A DNA stretch of 64,000 nucleotides from Aestuariirhabdus litorea. Its GTDB lineage: Bacteria; Pseudomonadota; Gammaproteobacteria; Pseudomonadales; Aestuariirhabdaceae. Position numbers and translations under genes: made by a program. This document shows positions 1 through 7,110 of the stretch, in pieces. A model generated the notes under the pieces. The model was not told where the DNA came from. It searched no databases and saw only the letters and a list, made by a program, of their open reading frames with translations. The stretch covers positions 248,001 through 312,000 of the forward strand of contig NZ_QWEZ01000001.1 of assembly GCF_003864255.1 (NCBI RefSeq), read 5' to 3'. Numbering within the stretch: position 1 is the stretch's first letter; the number at the start of each line of letters is the position of its first letter.

Positions 1-800
1 AGGCGTTCTCCATCTACCGGCCCGAGTTTATGAACGTGGCGGTGGATGAGCAGGGAATGGTGCTGGAGGAGCTGGACCACCAGCTGGCCCGAGGTAACCC
101 CAAGCTGGCCTACAGCGTGCCCAACTTCCAGAATCCGGCGGGCATCAGTTACAGCGATGCCAATCGCGAGGCGGTGGCGCAGCGGTTGCGGGGCAAGAGA
201 TGTGTGCTGGTCGAGGATAACCCCTACGGCGACCTGCGCTTCTCGGGGACTCCGGCGCGCTCCTTCTATGAGCTGCTGCCCGGGCAGACGGTGCTGCTGG
301 GCTCCTTCTCCAAATGCGTGATTCCCGGCTTCCGCCTGGGCTGGCTGGTGGCGCCGGAGGCGTTGATGCAGAAGCTGTTGGTGGCCAAGCAGGCGACGGA
401 CCTTCATACCAGCCACTTTACCCAGTGCATCGTCCATCAGTACCTGATGGATAATGATATCGACGCGCATATTGCCACCATCGTGGATGCCTACGGCGAC
501 CAGTGTCGCGCCATGATGGAGGCGATGGATCGTCATTTTCCCTCCTCGGTGCGTTATACCCGTCCCGATGGTGGGATGTTCCTGTGGGTGACCCTGCCGG
601 GCAAACTGTCAGCGATGGCGCTATTTGAGGAGGCGGTAAAACAGCAGGTGGTGTTTGTGCCCGGAGATCCCTTTTACACCGACCAGCAAAGCCACTCGAC
701 CCTGCGCCTGAGCTTCTCCTGTGTGGATGCCGCCACCATAGAGGTGGGCATAGAACGGCTGGGGCTGGCCATCAAAAAAATGCTGGGAGAGGCCTCCTGA
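1..800 (+). CDS. PLP-dependent aminotransferase, class I/II fold (5' truncated)
   Basis: The reading frame is already open at base 3, so the N-terminal part lies outside the window and 265 residues are visible. These cover the end of the large PLP domain and the C-terminal domain. The motif SVPNFQNPAG and the aspartate-containing VEDNPYG are typical of the 2-aminoadipate/aromatic aminotransferase (LysN/ARO8, MocR-type) fold-type I group. The Schiff-base lysine sits in GSFSK (codon 312-314), followed by the PGFRLGW arginine loop. The substrate cannot be read from the sequence. A convergent minus-strand pair follows after 47 bases. Because only the C-terminal two-thirds is present, it could also be the aminotransferase half of a MocR/GntR-type regulator. 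Confidence 0.88.
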   Translation, partial: AFSIYRPEFMNVAVDEQGMVLEELDHQLARGNPKLAYSVPNFQNPAGISYSDANREAVAQRLRGKRCVLVEDNPYGDLRFSGTPARSFYELLPGQTVLLGSFSKCVIPGFRLGWLVAPEALMQKLLVAKQATDLHTSHFTQCIVHQYLMDNDIDAHIATIVDAYGDQCRAMMEAMDRHFPSSVRYTRPDGGMFLWVTLPGKLSAMALFEEAVKQQVVFVPGDPFYTDQQSHSTLRLSFSCVDAATIEVGIERLGLAIKKMLGEAS

Positions 801-847
801 GAGCCTGCCGGGAGGGCGTTGGCTAAAAAAAGGCAAGGAGGCTGGGT

Positions 848-1540
848 TCACGCCTCCGTTGGGGGAGGGTTGCTGCGCGCGGCCCCCTGCATCGATTCGG
901 AACGGATTACCACCGTTCCTTGAAAGGCCTGCTGTGACTGGCGGTGCATGGCTGCCGCCAGGTCCTCCACCGGCAGGGGGCGAAAGCGGCGCAACCCCGG
1001 CAGCCGGCACAACAGACGGACCAGAGGAAAGCTGAGGGTCTCGTTCAGTCGGGGTGGGTCGCGATGGGCGTGCAGCATGGAGGGGTGATAGATCGCCAGT
1101 GCCGGTAACGCAAGTGCCCGTAATGCCTGCTCCATCTCGCCTTTGGTGCGGCTGTAGTAGTTGGGGGAGCGGGCACGGCTGCCCAGCGAGCTGATGACGT
1201 GGAACTGCTCGACCTGCTGCTGTTGCGCCCAGCGACCCAGCGCAACGACGTAGTCCCTGTCCACCCGCACGAAGGCTGCGACCGACCCGGCCCGCTTGAG
1301 GGTGCTCCCCAGGCAGCAGAAGACTCGCTCGATGGTGCCTTCGATCTCCAGGTTTTCCAAGTCCTCCATGGCGAGCAGGTGCTCACTGACCTTGGGGTGG
1401 TCGGTGAAGCCGGTGGGGCGGTAGTGGATAAGGTGAAGCCGCTGGCAGTGGGGGTCCTCCAGCAGGCGCTGGACCAGCAATCGGCCGGTGGCGCCGGTGG
1501 CGCCCGCCACCAGGGCGCTATAGGGGGCGGTGTCCGTCAT
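848..1540 (-). CDS. NAD(P)-binding Rossmann-fold protein (atypical SDR, HTATIP2/TIP30-like)
   Basis: A 230-residue protein opening with a glycine-rich dinucleotide-binding motif, GATGATG, at about residues 13-19. An SDR-like YxxxK variant (YYSRTK) lies near residue 130 after an ISSLGSR strand, which is the pattern of the atypical SDRs related to HTATIP2/TIP30 and bacterial YbjT/YtfG-type oxidoreductases. No membrane segment is visible. Its start lies 9 bases downstream of the Lrp-family gene on the same strand, so the two are probably co-transcribed. No substrate is predictable. The C-terminus is Pro/Ala-rich and poorly conserved in appearance. Confidence 0.75.
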   Translation of the reverse strand: MTDTAPYSALVAGATGATGRLLVQRLLEDPHCQRLHLIHYRPTGFTDHPKVSEHLLAMEDLENLEIEGTIERVFCCLGSTLKRAGSVAAFVRVDRDYVVALGRWAQQQQVEQFHVISSLGSRARSPNYYSRTKGEMEQALRALALPALAIYHPSMLHAHRDPPRLNETLSFPLVRLLCRLPGLRRFRPLPVEDLAAAMHRQSQQAFQGTVVIRSESMQGAARSNPPPTEA

Positions 1541-1549
1541 GGCGGGCTC

Positions 1550-2023
1550 CTAGCGAATATGGTCCAGCGGCAGTTCGGTCTTGTCGATCACCCGGCGCAT
1601 CACGAAGCTTGAATGGACGCCACTGACCCCCTTGATGCGGGTCAGGGTGTTGAGCAGGAACTCCTGATAGTGGTCCATGTCAGCGACGATCGCCTTGACC
1701 AGGTAGTCGGCCGACTGGCCGGTGATCAGGCAGCATTCGAGGACTTCGGGGCATTTGGCGAGGGTGCTTTCAAACTGCTCAAAGCGGTCCGGCGTGTGCC
1801 GGTCCATGCTCACCTGTATGTAGGCGGTGAGCTTGAGCCCGAGGGCGGAGCGGTCGAGCAGGGTGACGTGCTTCTCGATGATGCCCGAGTCTTCCAGCTG
1901 CTTGACCCGGCGTGAGCAGGGGGAGGGGGAGAGGCCGATCTTCTCCGCCAGCTCGAGGTTGCTGATACGGCCGTTGCGCTGCATCTCCTGCAGGATGCGC
2001 CTGTCCATTCGGTCCAGTTTCAT
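1550..2023 (-). CDS. Lrp/AsnC family transcriptional regulator
   Basis: 157 residues with the standard Lrp architecture. An N-terminal winged HTH covers about residues 4-64, beginning LDRMDRRILQEMQRNGRISN with the recognition helix around SPSPCSRRVKQLE. A C-terminal RAM/AsnC ligand-binding domain follows, ending near VSGVHSSFVMRRV. Length is normal for the family. It leads a two-gene minus-strand unit with the Rossmann-fold protein and faces a 413-base intergenic region, so autoregulation is likely as in most Lrp proteins (inference). The amino-acid effector is unknown. The aminotransferase at the window start is a plausible functional neighbour but is transcribed from the other strand. Confidence 0.93.
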   Translation of the reverse strand: MKLDRMDRRILQEMQRNGRISNLELAEKIGLSPSPCSRRVKQLEDSGIIEKHVTLLDRSALGLKLTAYIQVSMDRHTPDRFEQFESTLAKCPEVLECCLITGQSADYLVKAIVADMDHYQEFLLNTLTRIKGVSGVHSSFVMRRVIDKTELPLDHIR

Positions 2024-2162
2024 GGGGTCTCCGGGTTGGGGATAGTTTAGAATTATTATAGATTGCTTTTTATTGTTTTTGTTTAGATTTTTATTGCGCT
2101 ATCAGAGGTTTTTAAGGGTGTTTTTGCAATCATTGATCGCTTTTAAATGGTTATACTAACCC

Positions 2163-2336
2163 CGTGGTAACGCACAAGGCCTGTGACACCGAAAGCGACC
2201 GGCCCCTTTACAAGAGGAACCGGGGCGCACAAGGGAGTTGTCCTTACCCGGACAGTCACAGGGAGCCCGTACCAGGGGTGGACCGGCAGGCCTGAAATTC
2301 AACACAGAGAACGTCCCCCGAGGGGCGTTTTTTTTT
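2163..2336 (+). ncRNA. candidate structured small RNA ending in an intrinsic terminator
   Basis: No ORF with coding character fills 2024-2436. A TATACT -10-like element lies at about 2152-2157, though no convincing -35 is present. The following ~175 bases contain several complementary arms: AGGCCTG (2178-2184) with CAGGCCT (2287-2293); GCCCC with GGGGC around 2203-2225; and TGTCC/GGACA around 2239-2254. They end at a GC-rich hairpin plus nine T residues. The nonamer CGCACAAGG occurs twice (2171, 2226). Five GGA trinucleotides (2216, 2234, 2250, 2262, 2280), two within AGGGA, loosely recall CsrA/RsmA-binding RNAs. It could instead be a leader with a terminator for the gene at 2437. No known RNA family was recognised. 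Confidence 0.35.
2311..2336 (+). terminator. intrinsic terminator
   Basis: ACG(T)CCCC and GGGGCGT form a stem with one bulged T and a CGA loop, followed directly by a run of nine T. It lies 100 bases upstream of the DOPA-dioxygenase-like gene and does not follow any recognised plus-strand gene, which is the main argument for an upstream RNA or attenuated leader. Confidence 0.7.
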
Positions 2337-2436
2337 GCCCCCTGGCCGGTATCCGGCTTGAGTGCCGCGGGGCCTGTTCCCTCTCAACGGGGTCGGTTAG
2401 TATGACGACCTGAAGTCAGCGGCAGGGAGAGAACCG

Positions 2437-2823
2437 ATGAGCCCACTCCGGCGGCCAGTCAATCGCCATGCGAGCTACCACGCCCACCTCTATTTCGATG
2501 CCCGCACCGAGGCCCTGGCCCGTGGGCTGGTCGAGCAGGCCCGCGAGCGGCCGGGCCTCAGTGTCGGTCGCCTGCACCGCCGCCTGGTGGGGCCCCACAG
2601 CGCCTGGAGTTGCCAGCTCAGCTTCGACCAGCAGCAGTTCGATGGGGTAATCTTCTGGCTGGAGGCTGAGCGAGACGGGCTCTCGGTGCTGGTGCATGGC
2701 GTGACCGGGGACGACCTCAGGGATCACACCGAGTTTGCCTACTGGCTGGGGGAGCCGTTGCCGTTGAAGTTGTCGATCTTCGGCGCCGAAGCGGACCCAG
2801 GATTGGATCAGCATAAAGAGTGA
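2437..2823 (+). CDS. DOPA 4,5-dioxygenase family protein
   Basis: A 128-residue protein matching the small DOPA-dioxygenase family, which in fungi and plants catalyses extradiol ring cleavage of DOPA. Visible signatures are the N-terminal YHAHLYFD, with two histidines one residue apart, GPHSAW in the middle, and VHGVTGDDLRDHTEFAYWLG near the C-terminus. The histidines are the expected metal ligands. It is cytosolic, with no signal peptide. Its ATG follows GGGAGAGAACCG, giving reasonable SD spacing. The next gene begins 10 bases downstream. The bacterial physiological substrate is not established, so the catalytic name is family-based only. Confidence 0.85.
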   Translation: MSPLRRPVNRHASYHAHLYFDARTEALARGLVEQARERPGLSVGRLHRRLVGPHSAWSCQLSFDQQQFDGVIFWLEAERDGLSVLVHGVTGDDLRDHTEFAYWLGEPLPLKLSIFGAEADPGLDQHKE

Positions 2824-2833
2824 AGGAGTCGTT

Positions 2834-3247
2834 ATGAAATGGTGGTTGGGTGTTATTTTTTCCCTGATGGCCGGTCTGGCCCAGGCGCTGGATGCCGGAG
2901 AGCCCCTGCAGCGTGCTTCCAAGGCCTATCTGGCCCAGGGCGCCGATGCCTTTATCCCGGCCCTGCTGGAGGGTTCTCCCATGGAGGGGGAAGCGGGGGT
3001 GCTGGCCCAGTCGCAGTCGCTGCACCAGGTGGAATCCTTTTATGGGGCCTACCAGGGGTTTGATGTCATCTACGAAAAGCCGCTGACGGCGCGGGTAAGG
3101 CTGGTCTACTACATCATGAACTACGAGAACTCGCCGCTGTTTGCCGTGGCCACCTACTACCGCCGCGCCAGCGGGGAGATCGTCACACATTTCAACTTCA
3201 ATACCAAGATGTGGGATGTGTTGCCGAGCGATGTGGTGTTTCGCTAG
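2834..3247 (+). CDS. hypothetical secreted protein
   Basis: 137 residues beginning with a typical Sec signal peptide (KWWLGVIFSLMAGLAQA, cleavage probably after residue 18). The mature part is a compact alpha/beta sequence of about 119 residues with conserved-looking aromatic stretches (ARVRLVYYIMNYE, ATYYRR) and FNFNTKMW near the end. There are no cysteines, lipobox or heme motifs. I do not recognise the family; the pattern resembles small periplasmic NTF2-like or DUF proteins, but this is a guess. It is preceded by an AAGGAG site and likely co-transcribed with the dioxygenase-like gene 10 bases upstream. Confidence 0.75.
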   Translation: MKWWLGVIFSLMAGLAQALDAGEPLQRASKAYLAQGADAFIPALLEGSPMEGEAGVLAQSQSLHQVESFYGAYQGFDVIYEKPLTARVRLVYYIMNYENSPLFAVATYYRRASGEIVTHFNFNTKMWDVLPSDVVFR

Positions 3248-3336
3248 GGACTTATCGAGAGCCCGCTAGCGGGGCGCAGCCCGGGATGACCGGCGCTCGG
3301 CGACTTCCATTGCGTGAAAACTAATTCCGAAATGCT

Positions 3337-3365
3337 TTGACTCGCCATGGGGGCTGCTGTATGGT
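3337..3365 (+). promoter_or_regulatory. putative sigma70 promoter of the cold-shock gene
   Basis: TTGACT (3337-3342) and TATGGT (3360-3365) are separated by 17 bases. The implied transcript starts near 3372, leaving a 5' leader of about 137 bases before the start codon. Long untranslated leaders are known for cspA-type genes, where they act as RNA thermosensors. Confidence 0.5.
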
Positions 3366-3508
3366 GCACGCAGCTCGAAAGAAAGACTAATTTTTATCTA
3401 CTCCCGTTCGTGATTCATCCCGTCCTGTAGTTTCTAAGTTTCAGCCTATTTTTCTGCTACACCCGCCTCTTGCAGGCACACCTCATTGATAAATTACAGG
3501 ATATGACT

Positions 3509-3715
3509 ATGTCTACTACTACCGGTACCGTTAAGTGGTTCAACGAATCTAAAGGCTTCGGCTTCATCGAGCAGGAGTCTGGTCCAGACGTGTTTGCTCA
3601 CTTCAGCGCCATCTCCGGCTCTGGCTTCAAGACCCTGGTCGAAGGCCAGCGTGTTGAGTTCACCGTGACCCAGGGCCAGAAAGGTCCCCAGGCCGAGAAC
3701 ATCGTAGCGCTGTAA
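3509..3715 (+). CDS. cold-shock protein (CspA family)
   Basis: A 68-residue single cold-shock domain: TGTVKWFN at the start, RNP1 motif KGFGFI and RNP2 motif VFAHF, ending QAENIV. These are the nucleic-acid-binding aromatics of the OB-fold RNA/ssDNA chaperones. Length is exactly that of the family. I chose ATG 3509 because ACAGG ends 8 bases upstream and the family N-terminus aligns there; an in-frame ATG at 3503 lies too close to the SD. The gene is monocistronic, with a long leader and an intrinsic terminator. Whether it is cold-induced or constitutive cannot be told from the protein. Confidence 0.97.
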   Translation: MSTTTGTVKWFNESKGFGFIEQESGPDVFAHFSAISGSGFKTLVEGQRVEFTVTQGQKGPQAENIVAL

Positions 3716-3765
3716 GCCACTGTGGGGCGGTAGCGATACGGCCCCCACTGCTTGATGCTATAGAG

Positions 3766-3797
3766 AAAGGCGACCCTAACCGGGTCGCCTTTTTTTA
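3766..3797 (+). terminator. intrinsic terminator of the cold-shock gene
   Basis: A perfect 11-bp stem, AAAGGCGACCC (3766-3776) with GGGTCGCCTTT (3782-3792), has loop TAACC and a T tract running to 3796. A second weaker hairpin (GTGGGGC/GCCCCCAC) lies just before it, right after the stop codon. Confidence 0.93.
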
Positions 3798-3906
3798 TGT
3801 ACAGGATGTACGGTATGCCGCGAGGCCAAGGATGGCCAGGAGCGGCGTTGCTCAGCGCACGGAGTGCCCGCATTGATCGAGCCGTTAGCGATCCCGGGGA
3901 TGTAAC

Positions 3907-3985
3907 GGGTCGTTTTTTGCTCCTGCAAAAACGACCCTCCTGACATCCCTGTCAGTCGTATGCCGCGGCCGTTTTTTGCTCCTGC
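3907..3985. repeat. paired hairpin repeats between convergent genes
   Basis: The 16-mer CGTTTTTTGCTCCTGC occurs at 3911-3926 and again at 3970-3985. The first copy is embedded in a perfect 11-bp inverted repeat, GGGTCGTTTTT (3907-3917) with AAAAACGACCC (3927-3937). The second copy is flanked by GCCGC/GCGGC. Both lie in the gene-free 3798-4034 stretch between the convergent cold-shock and protease genes. They may serve as a transcription terminator for the minus-strand protease gene, or be a dispersed extragenic palindrome. Confidence 0.7.
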
Positions 3986-4034
3986 GGCTATCTATCGTCA
4001 ATACAGGCACTTCCCATCACCTTCCCCATAAACG

Positions 4035-5390
4035 CTACTGCAGTACCAGGTAGAAGCGCTGCCCCTTACGTTCGATATGAAACAGGATCGCTTTGGGGTT
4101 GAGGGCCAGCGCACGTTGCAGGCTCTCAAGGTCCTTCACCGCCTGGCGGTTGGCACCCACGATGCGATCGCCCGGGCGTAAGCCGCTGAAGGCGGCGGGT
4201 GTATCGGGGGCCACCTGGGTGACCACCAGGCCACGCCCATCGGGTGCATTCTCGAAGCCCACACCCTCCAGCAAGCGGTGCAGGGTTGGGCTGAGGCGGG
4301 AGAGGCTATCGGGTTTGCTCACCTTGACCCGGATTTCACGTTCACGGCGGTCGCGGATGATACCCAGCGTAAGGGTGTCGCCAATGCGGTGCATGCCCAC
4401 CTGGCTGCGCAACTGGCCAGTGGAGAGGGTGGCTTCGCCATTGACCGAGACCACCACGTCACCCGGTTCAATACCCGCTTCATCAGCAGCTGACCCTTTG
4501 CTGACGCCACTGATCAGCACCCCCTGCTGGCCGTTGTCCAGGTTGAAGGCCTCGCGCAGGTCGGGGGTGATCTCCTGGATGCCGACCCCCAGTTGGCCAC
4601 GCTCCACCTTGCCGCTGTCGAGGATCTGCTCGAGGCTGGCGCGGGCCATATTGATGGGGATGGCAAAGCCGATCCCCACGTTGCCTCCGGAGGGGGCGAT
4701 GATGGCGGTGTTGATCCCCACCAGCTCGCCGCGCAGGTTGACGAGGGCGCCGCCGGAGTTGCCGGGGTTGATGGAGGCATCGGTCTGGATAAAGTTCTCA
4801 TAGCCCTCGATTCCCAGCCCGGTTCGCCCCAGGGCGCTGACGATGCCGGTGGTCACGGTCTGGCCGAGGCCGAAGGGATTACCGATCGCTACCACAAAAT
4901 CCCCCACCCGCAGGGAGCTGGAGTCGGCGAGAGGGATCTGGCTGAGCTGGTCCGCATCGACCTTGAGGATCGCCACATCCAGCTCGGGGTCGGATCCCAG
5001 TACTTTCGCCTTGAAGGCGCGGCCGTCGATCAGGGCGACCTCCACCTCGTCGGCACCCTTGATGACGTGGAAGTTGGTCATCACGATCCCCTCATCGGCA
5101 TCCACGATGACACCGGAGCCGGCACTGTTCTGCTGCTTGCGGGGGGCACCGTACTCCTGCGGGGGCAGGTTGAAGAAACGGCGGAAAAAGGGGTCACTGA
5201 GCAGAGGGTTGGACTCGCGCCGCTGCGAATAGGTGGCGATGTTCACCACCGCGGGGTTGACCGATTCCAGCATGGGGGCCAGTGAGGGCAGCTCCACCCC
5301 CTGGGAATCCTTGAGAGGCCAGGCCCCCAGTGCGTGGTTCGAGGGCAGAGTGATAAACAGCGCCAGCAATAGAGGCAGTGCTCGCATCAT
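4035..5390 (-). CDS. Do-family periplasmic serine protease (DegP/DegQ/MucD type)
   Basis: A 451-residue trypsin-like HtrA protease with two PDZ domains. A signal peptide (RALPLLLALFITLPSNHALG) is followed by the protease domain. The catalytic triad is His108 (TNFHVI), Asp138 (ELDVAIL) and Ser212 (NPGNSGGAL), residues 108/138/212 from the start used. PDZ1 spans roughly 255-345 and PDZ2 360-445. It would act in periplasmic protein quality control, degrading or chaperoning misfolded envelope proteins. I used the ATG at 5390 because GGAG lies 8 bases upstream and the signal peptide begins there; an upstream in-frame codon adds seven residues. It is monocistronic in appearance. Distinguishing DegQ from MucD needs alignment. 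Confidence 0.95.
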   Translation of the reverse strand: MMRALPLLLALFITLPSNHALGAWPLKDSQGVELPSLAPMLESVNPAVVNIATYSQRRESNPLLSDPFFRRFFNLPPQEYGAPRKQQNSAGSGVIVDADEGIVMTNFHVIKGADEVEVALIDGRAFKAKVLGSDPELDVAILKVDADQLSQIPLADSSSLRVGDFVVAIGNPFGLGQTVTTGIVSALGRTGLGIEGYENFIQTDASINPGNSGGALVNLRGELVGINTAIIAPSGGNVGIGFAIPINMARASLEQILDSGKVERGQLGVGIQEITPDLREAFNLDNGQQGVLISGVSKGSAADEAGIEPGDVVVSVNGEATLSTGQLRSQVGMHRIGDTLTLGIIRDRREREIRVKVSKPDSLSRLSPTLHRLLEGVGFENAPDGRGLVVTQVAPDTPAAFSGLRPGDRIVGANRQAVKDLESLQRALALNPKAILFHIERKGQRFYLVLQ

Positions 5391-5600
5391 CAGGATCTCT
5401 CCTTCAATCAAGGAAGGGGCGCACCCAGGATCCCCTCCGGTTAGAGTGCGTTAGAGTGCAGCCAGGTGATCGGTCGTCGCCGGACGCCGCTCGACGGGTG
5501 CAGGGGCTGCTCTTTAATGTGGGATTGAAGGCGCGGCTTTCAAGGGGGTATGTTCGCGCTTGCCGGCCCAGGTCGCGATAGCGGGCAGCAGGGGGGGGAG

Positions 5601-6293
5601 CTAGCTGAGCAGCGCCGTGGCGTAAGGCATCAAGCGCTCAAGCAGTTGTTCCAGCATGCTGATTCCCCGAGCCAGCTGTTGGGCTCCGTTGGGTGTGAGC
5701 AGCCAGCCCAGCGCTCCCAGGTTTGCGGCCACGGTCAGCCAGAAGGCGGCCTGGAAGGGGCGTTTGCGGGTTTTGTGGCGCAGCCGGTGTTGAGCGAGCA
5801 CGGCGCCGGGCCAGCCGCCGAGCATCCCGGCCAGCCAGAGGGTGGTTTCCGGAGTGCGCCAGAGTCCATGGCGTGCGGCCTGCTTGTCCCGCCAGTAGAG
5901 CCCAAAGGTGAGCAGGCTGGCGGTGAGGTAGAGGGCAACCAGATGGGGAGGGATCAGTTGACGCTGAAACAGCAGCGTCAGCAGGAGGCCAAAGGTGGCG
6001 ACAATCAGGAGGTCGACCAGGGTGCCCAACAGAGCTCCGAACCGGGTGCCGCCAGAGCGGGGTGGATGCCTGAGGGGCGCCACCTCTCCCTCGTAGAGCA
6101 CCGCCTTCGCGCGAGACTGCCCGGCAAGGGGTCGACTGATCTCGAAGTGCAGGCGGTCGCCGGTAACCGGACGCCGGCGGATACCGGTGAACGCCTTGAT
6201 ATGCAGGAATAGCTGATCACCCGTCTGGTCGACTGCGATAAAGCCAAAGCCTCGCTCGTCGTCCCAGCGGGTCAGTGTGCCGGTGTATCTCAT
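5601..6293 (-). CDS. cold-shock domain / DUF1294 membrane protein
   Basis: 230 residues with two modules. Residues 1-65 form a cold-shock-like OB domain (GTLTRWDDERGFGFI, then LFLHIKAF corresponding to RNP1 and RNP2). Residues about 85-225 form a DUF1294 membrane region with four hydrophobic segments and the motif YWRDKQAARHGLWRTPE...GGWPGA followed by HKTRK. This fusion is a recurrent architecture in proteobacteria, so it is not an assembly artefact. The function is unknown; an RNA-binding domain tethered to the inner membrane is the literal reading. It is not obviously in an operon with the PII-like genes, since a 55-base gap separates it from their 3' end. Confidence 0.88.
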   Translation of the reverse strand: MRYTGTLTRWDDERGFGFIAVDQTGDQLFLHIKAFTGIRRRPVTGDRLHFEISRPLAGQSRAKAVLYEGEVAPLRHPPRSGGTRFGALLGTLVDLLIVATFGLLLTLLFQRQLIPPHLVALYLTASLLTFGLYWRDKQAARHGLWRTPETTLWLAGMLGGWPGAVLAQHRLRHKTRKRPFQAAFWLTVAANLGALGWLLTPNGAQQLARGISMLEQLLERLMPYATALLS

Positions 6294-6348
6294 AGCAGCG
6301 ATTGGCAGCAGTACCCTGGCCGGTTGTTATACCCTAGCGTCATGCCGC

Positions 6349-6696
6349 CTACTCCTCTTCCGGTTCATCGGGGAGGTTGAACAGGGTGGCAGAAGTGAGG
6401 GGTTGCTGGTACATCAGGCCACCGTGGGGACGGTTAATGTCAGCCGCGAAAAAGATAAATTCGAACAGCTCATCCGCCTCCTCTACAGAGACAATCACGT
6501 TGACGATCTCCTTTTCGGTGCTTTCGCCGACGCCGCGATGACGCAGCGGGGTAAGGCGGCCCACACCGCGGGCATAGGTGACGTTCACGCGGTTGATGCC
6601 GCGCTCGTGAACCAGCGTGTTGATAAGCGGGGCCGCACGGCCTTTGGGTAGGATCGCGGTGATCAGCTTGTGGGACTGGAACTCGGAGCGCAACAT
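6349..6696 (-). CDS. PII-like regulatory protein (GlnB-like fold), second copy
   Basis: 115 residues starting at ATG 6696, with GGAG 8 bases upstream inside the end of the preceding gene. The pattern HKLITAILPKGRAAPLINTLVHERGINRVNVTYARGVGR, then EKEIVNVIVSVEEADELFEFIFFAADINRPHGGLMYQ, is that of PII-like ferredoxin-fold proteins, without the classic uridylylated Tyr51 T-loop motif. It follows the first PII-like gene by a single base and ends a three-gene unit led by a DUF1538 membrane protein. By analogy with GlnK-AmtB and SbtB-SbtA it may gate the transporter in response to a nucleotide or ion (inference). Confidence 0.82.
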   Translation of the reverse strand: MLRSEFQSHKLITAILPKGRAAPLINTLVHERGINRVNVTYARGVGRLTPLRHRGVGESTEKEIVNVIVSVEEADELFEFIFFAADINRPHGGLMYQQPLTSATLFNLPDEPEEE

Positions 6697-6697
6697 C

Positions 6698-7093
6698 TCA
6701 ACTTCTCCGTCGTCTTTCGGGGCTACGGCGGTCCTGTTGGGCAAACTTCTCCAGGATATCGGGGGGCACGAAGGTGGCGGCCTTTTCGACCGGAGTGACC
6801 CACATAAAGCCCATGCCGGGGGTATCGAAATCACCGGCGAGGTAGATTTTTTCAAAGATACGGTCGGTCTGGTCGCGGGAGACAATGATGTTGATGACCT
6901 CCTTTTCAGCCTCCACCGCCAGGCCCAGAATCCCCAGGCGCTCCCGTACGCCGCGACCGTGGGAGTAATGAATGCTGGCGCCCTGGGCGCCGGCTTCCTG
7001 TGCGGCTTTGACAATGGCATCCGCCTTGCCCCGCTGAACGATGGCGGTAATCAGGGCGACATCGGTCAGGACTACAATCTCTTTTTTGGCCAT
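6698..7093 (-). CDS. PII-like regulatory protein (GlnB-like fold), first copy
   Basis: 131 residues: KKEIVVLTDVALITAIVQRGKADAIV at the start, a G-rich GASIHYSHGRGVRE loop and EKEVINIIVSRDQTDRIFEKIYLAGDFDTPGMGFMWV toward the end. It shares the overall plan of its downstream paralogue, the two arising by an old tandem duplication with limited identity. The tail is Arg-rich (DRRSPERRRRS). It lies 17 bases downstream of the DUF1538 gene. PII-like partners encoded next to DUF1538 proteins are a recurring arrangement, supporting a regulatory subunit role. The ligand is unknown. Confidence 0.85.
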   Translation of the reverse strand: MAKKEIVVLTDVALITAIVQRGKADAIVKAAQEAGAQGASIHYSHGRGVRERLGILGLAVEAEKEVINIIVSRDQTDRIFEKIYLAGDFDTPGMGFMWVTPVEKAATFVPPDILEKFAQQDRRSPERRRRS

Positions 7094-7110
7094 GGTGCAG
7101 TGCTCCGGAG

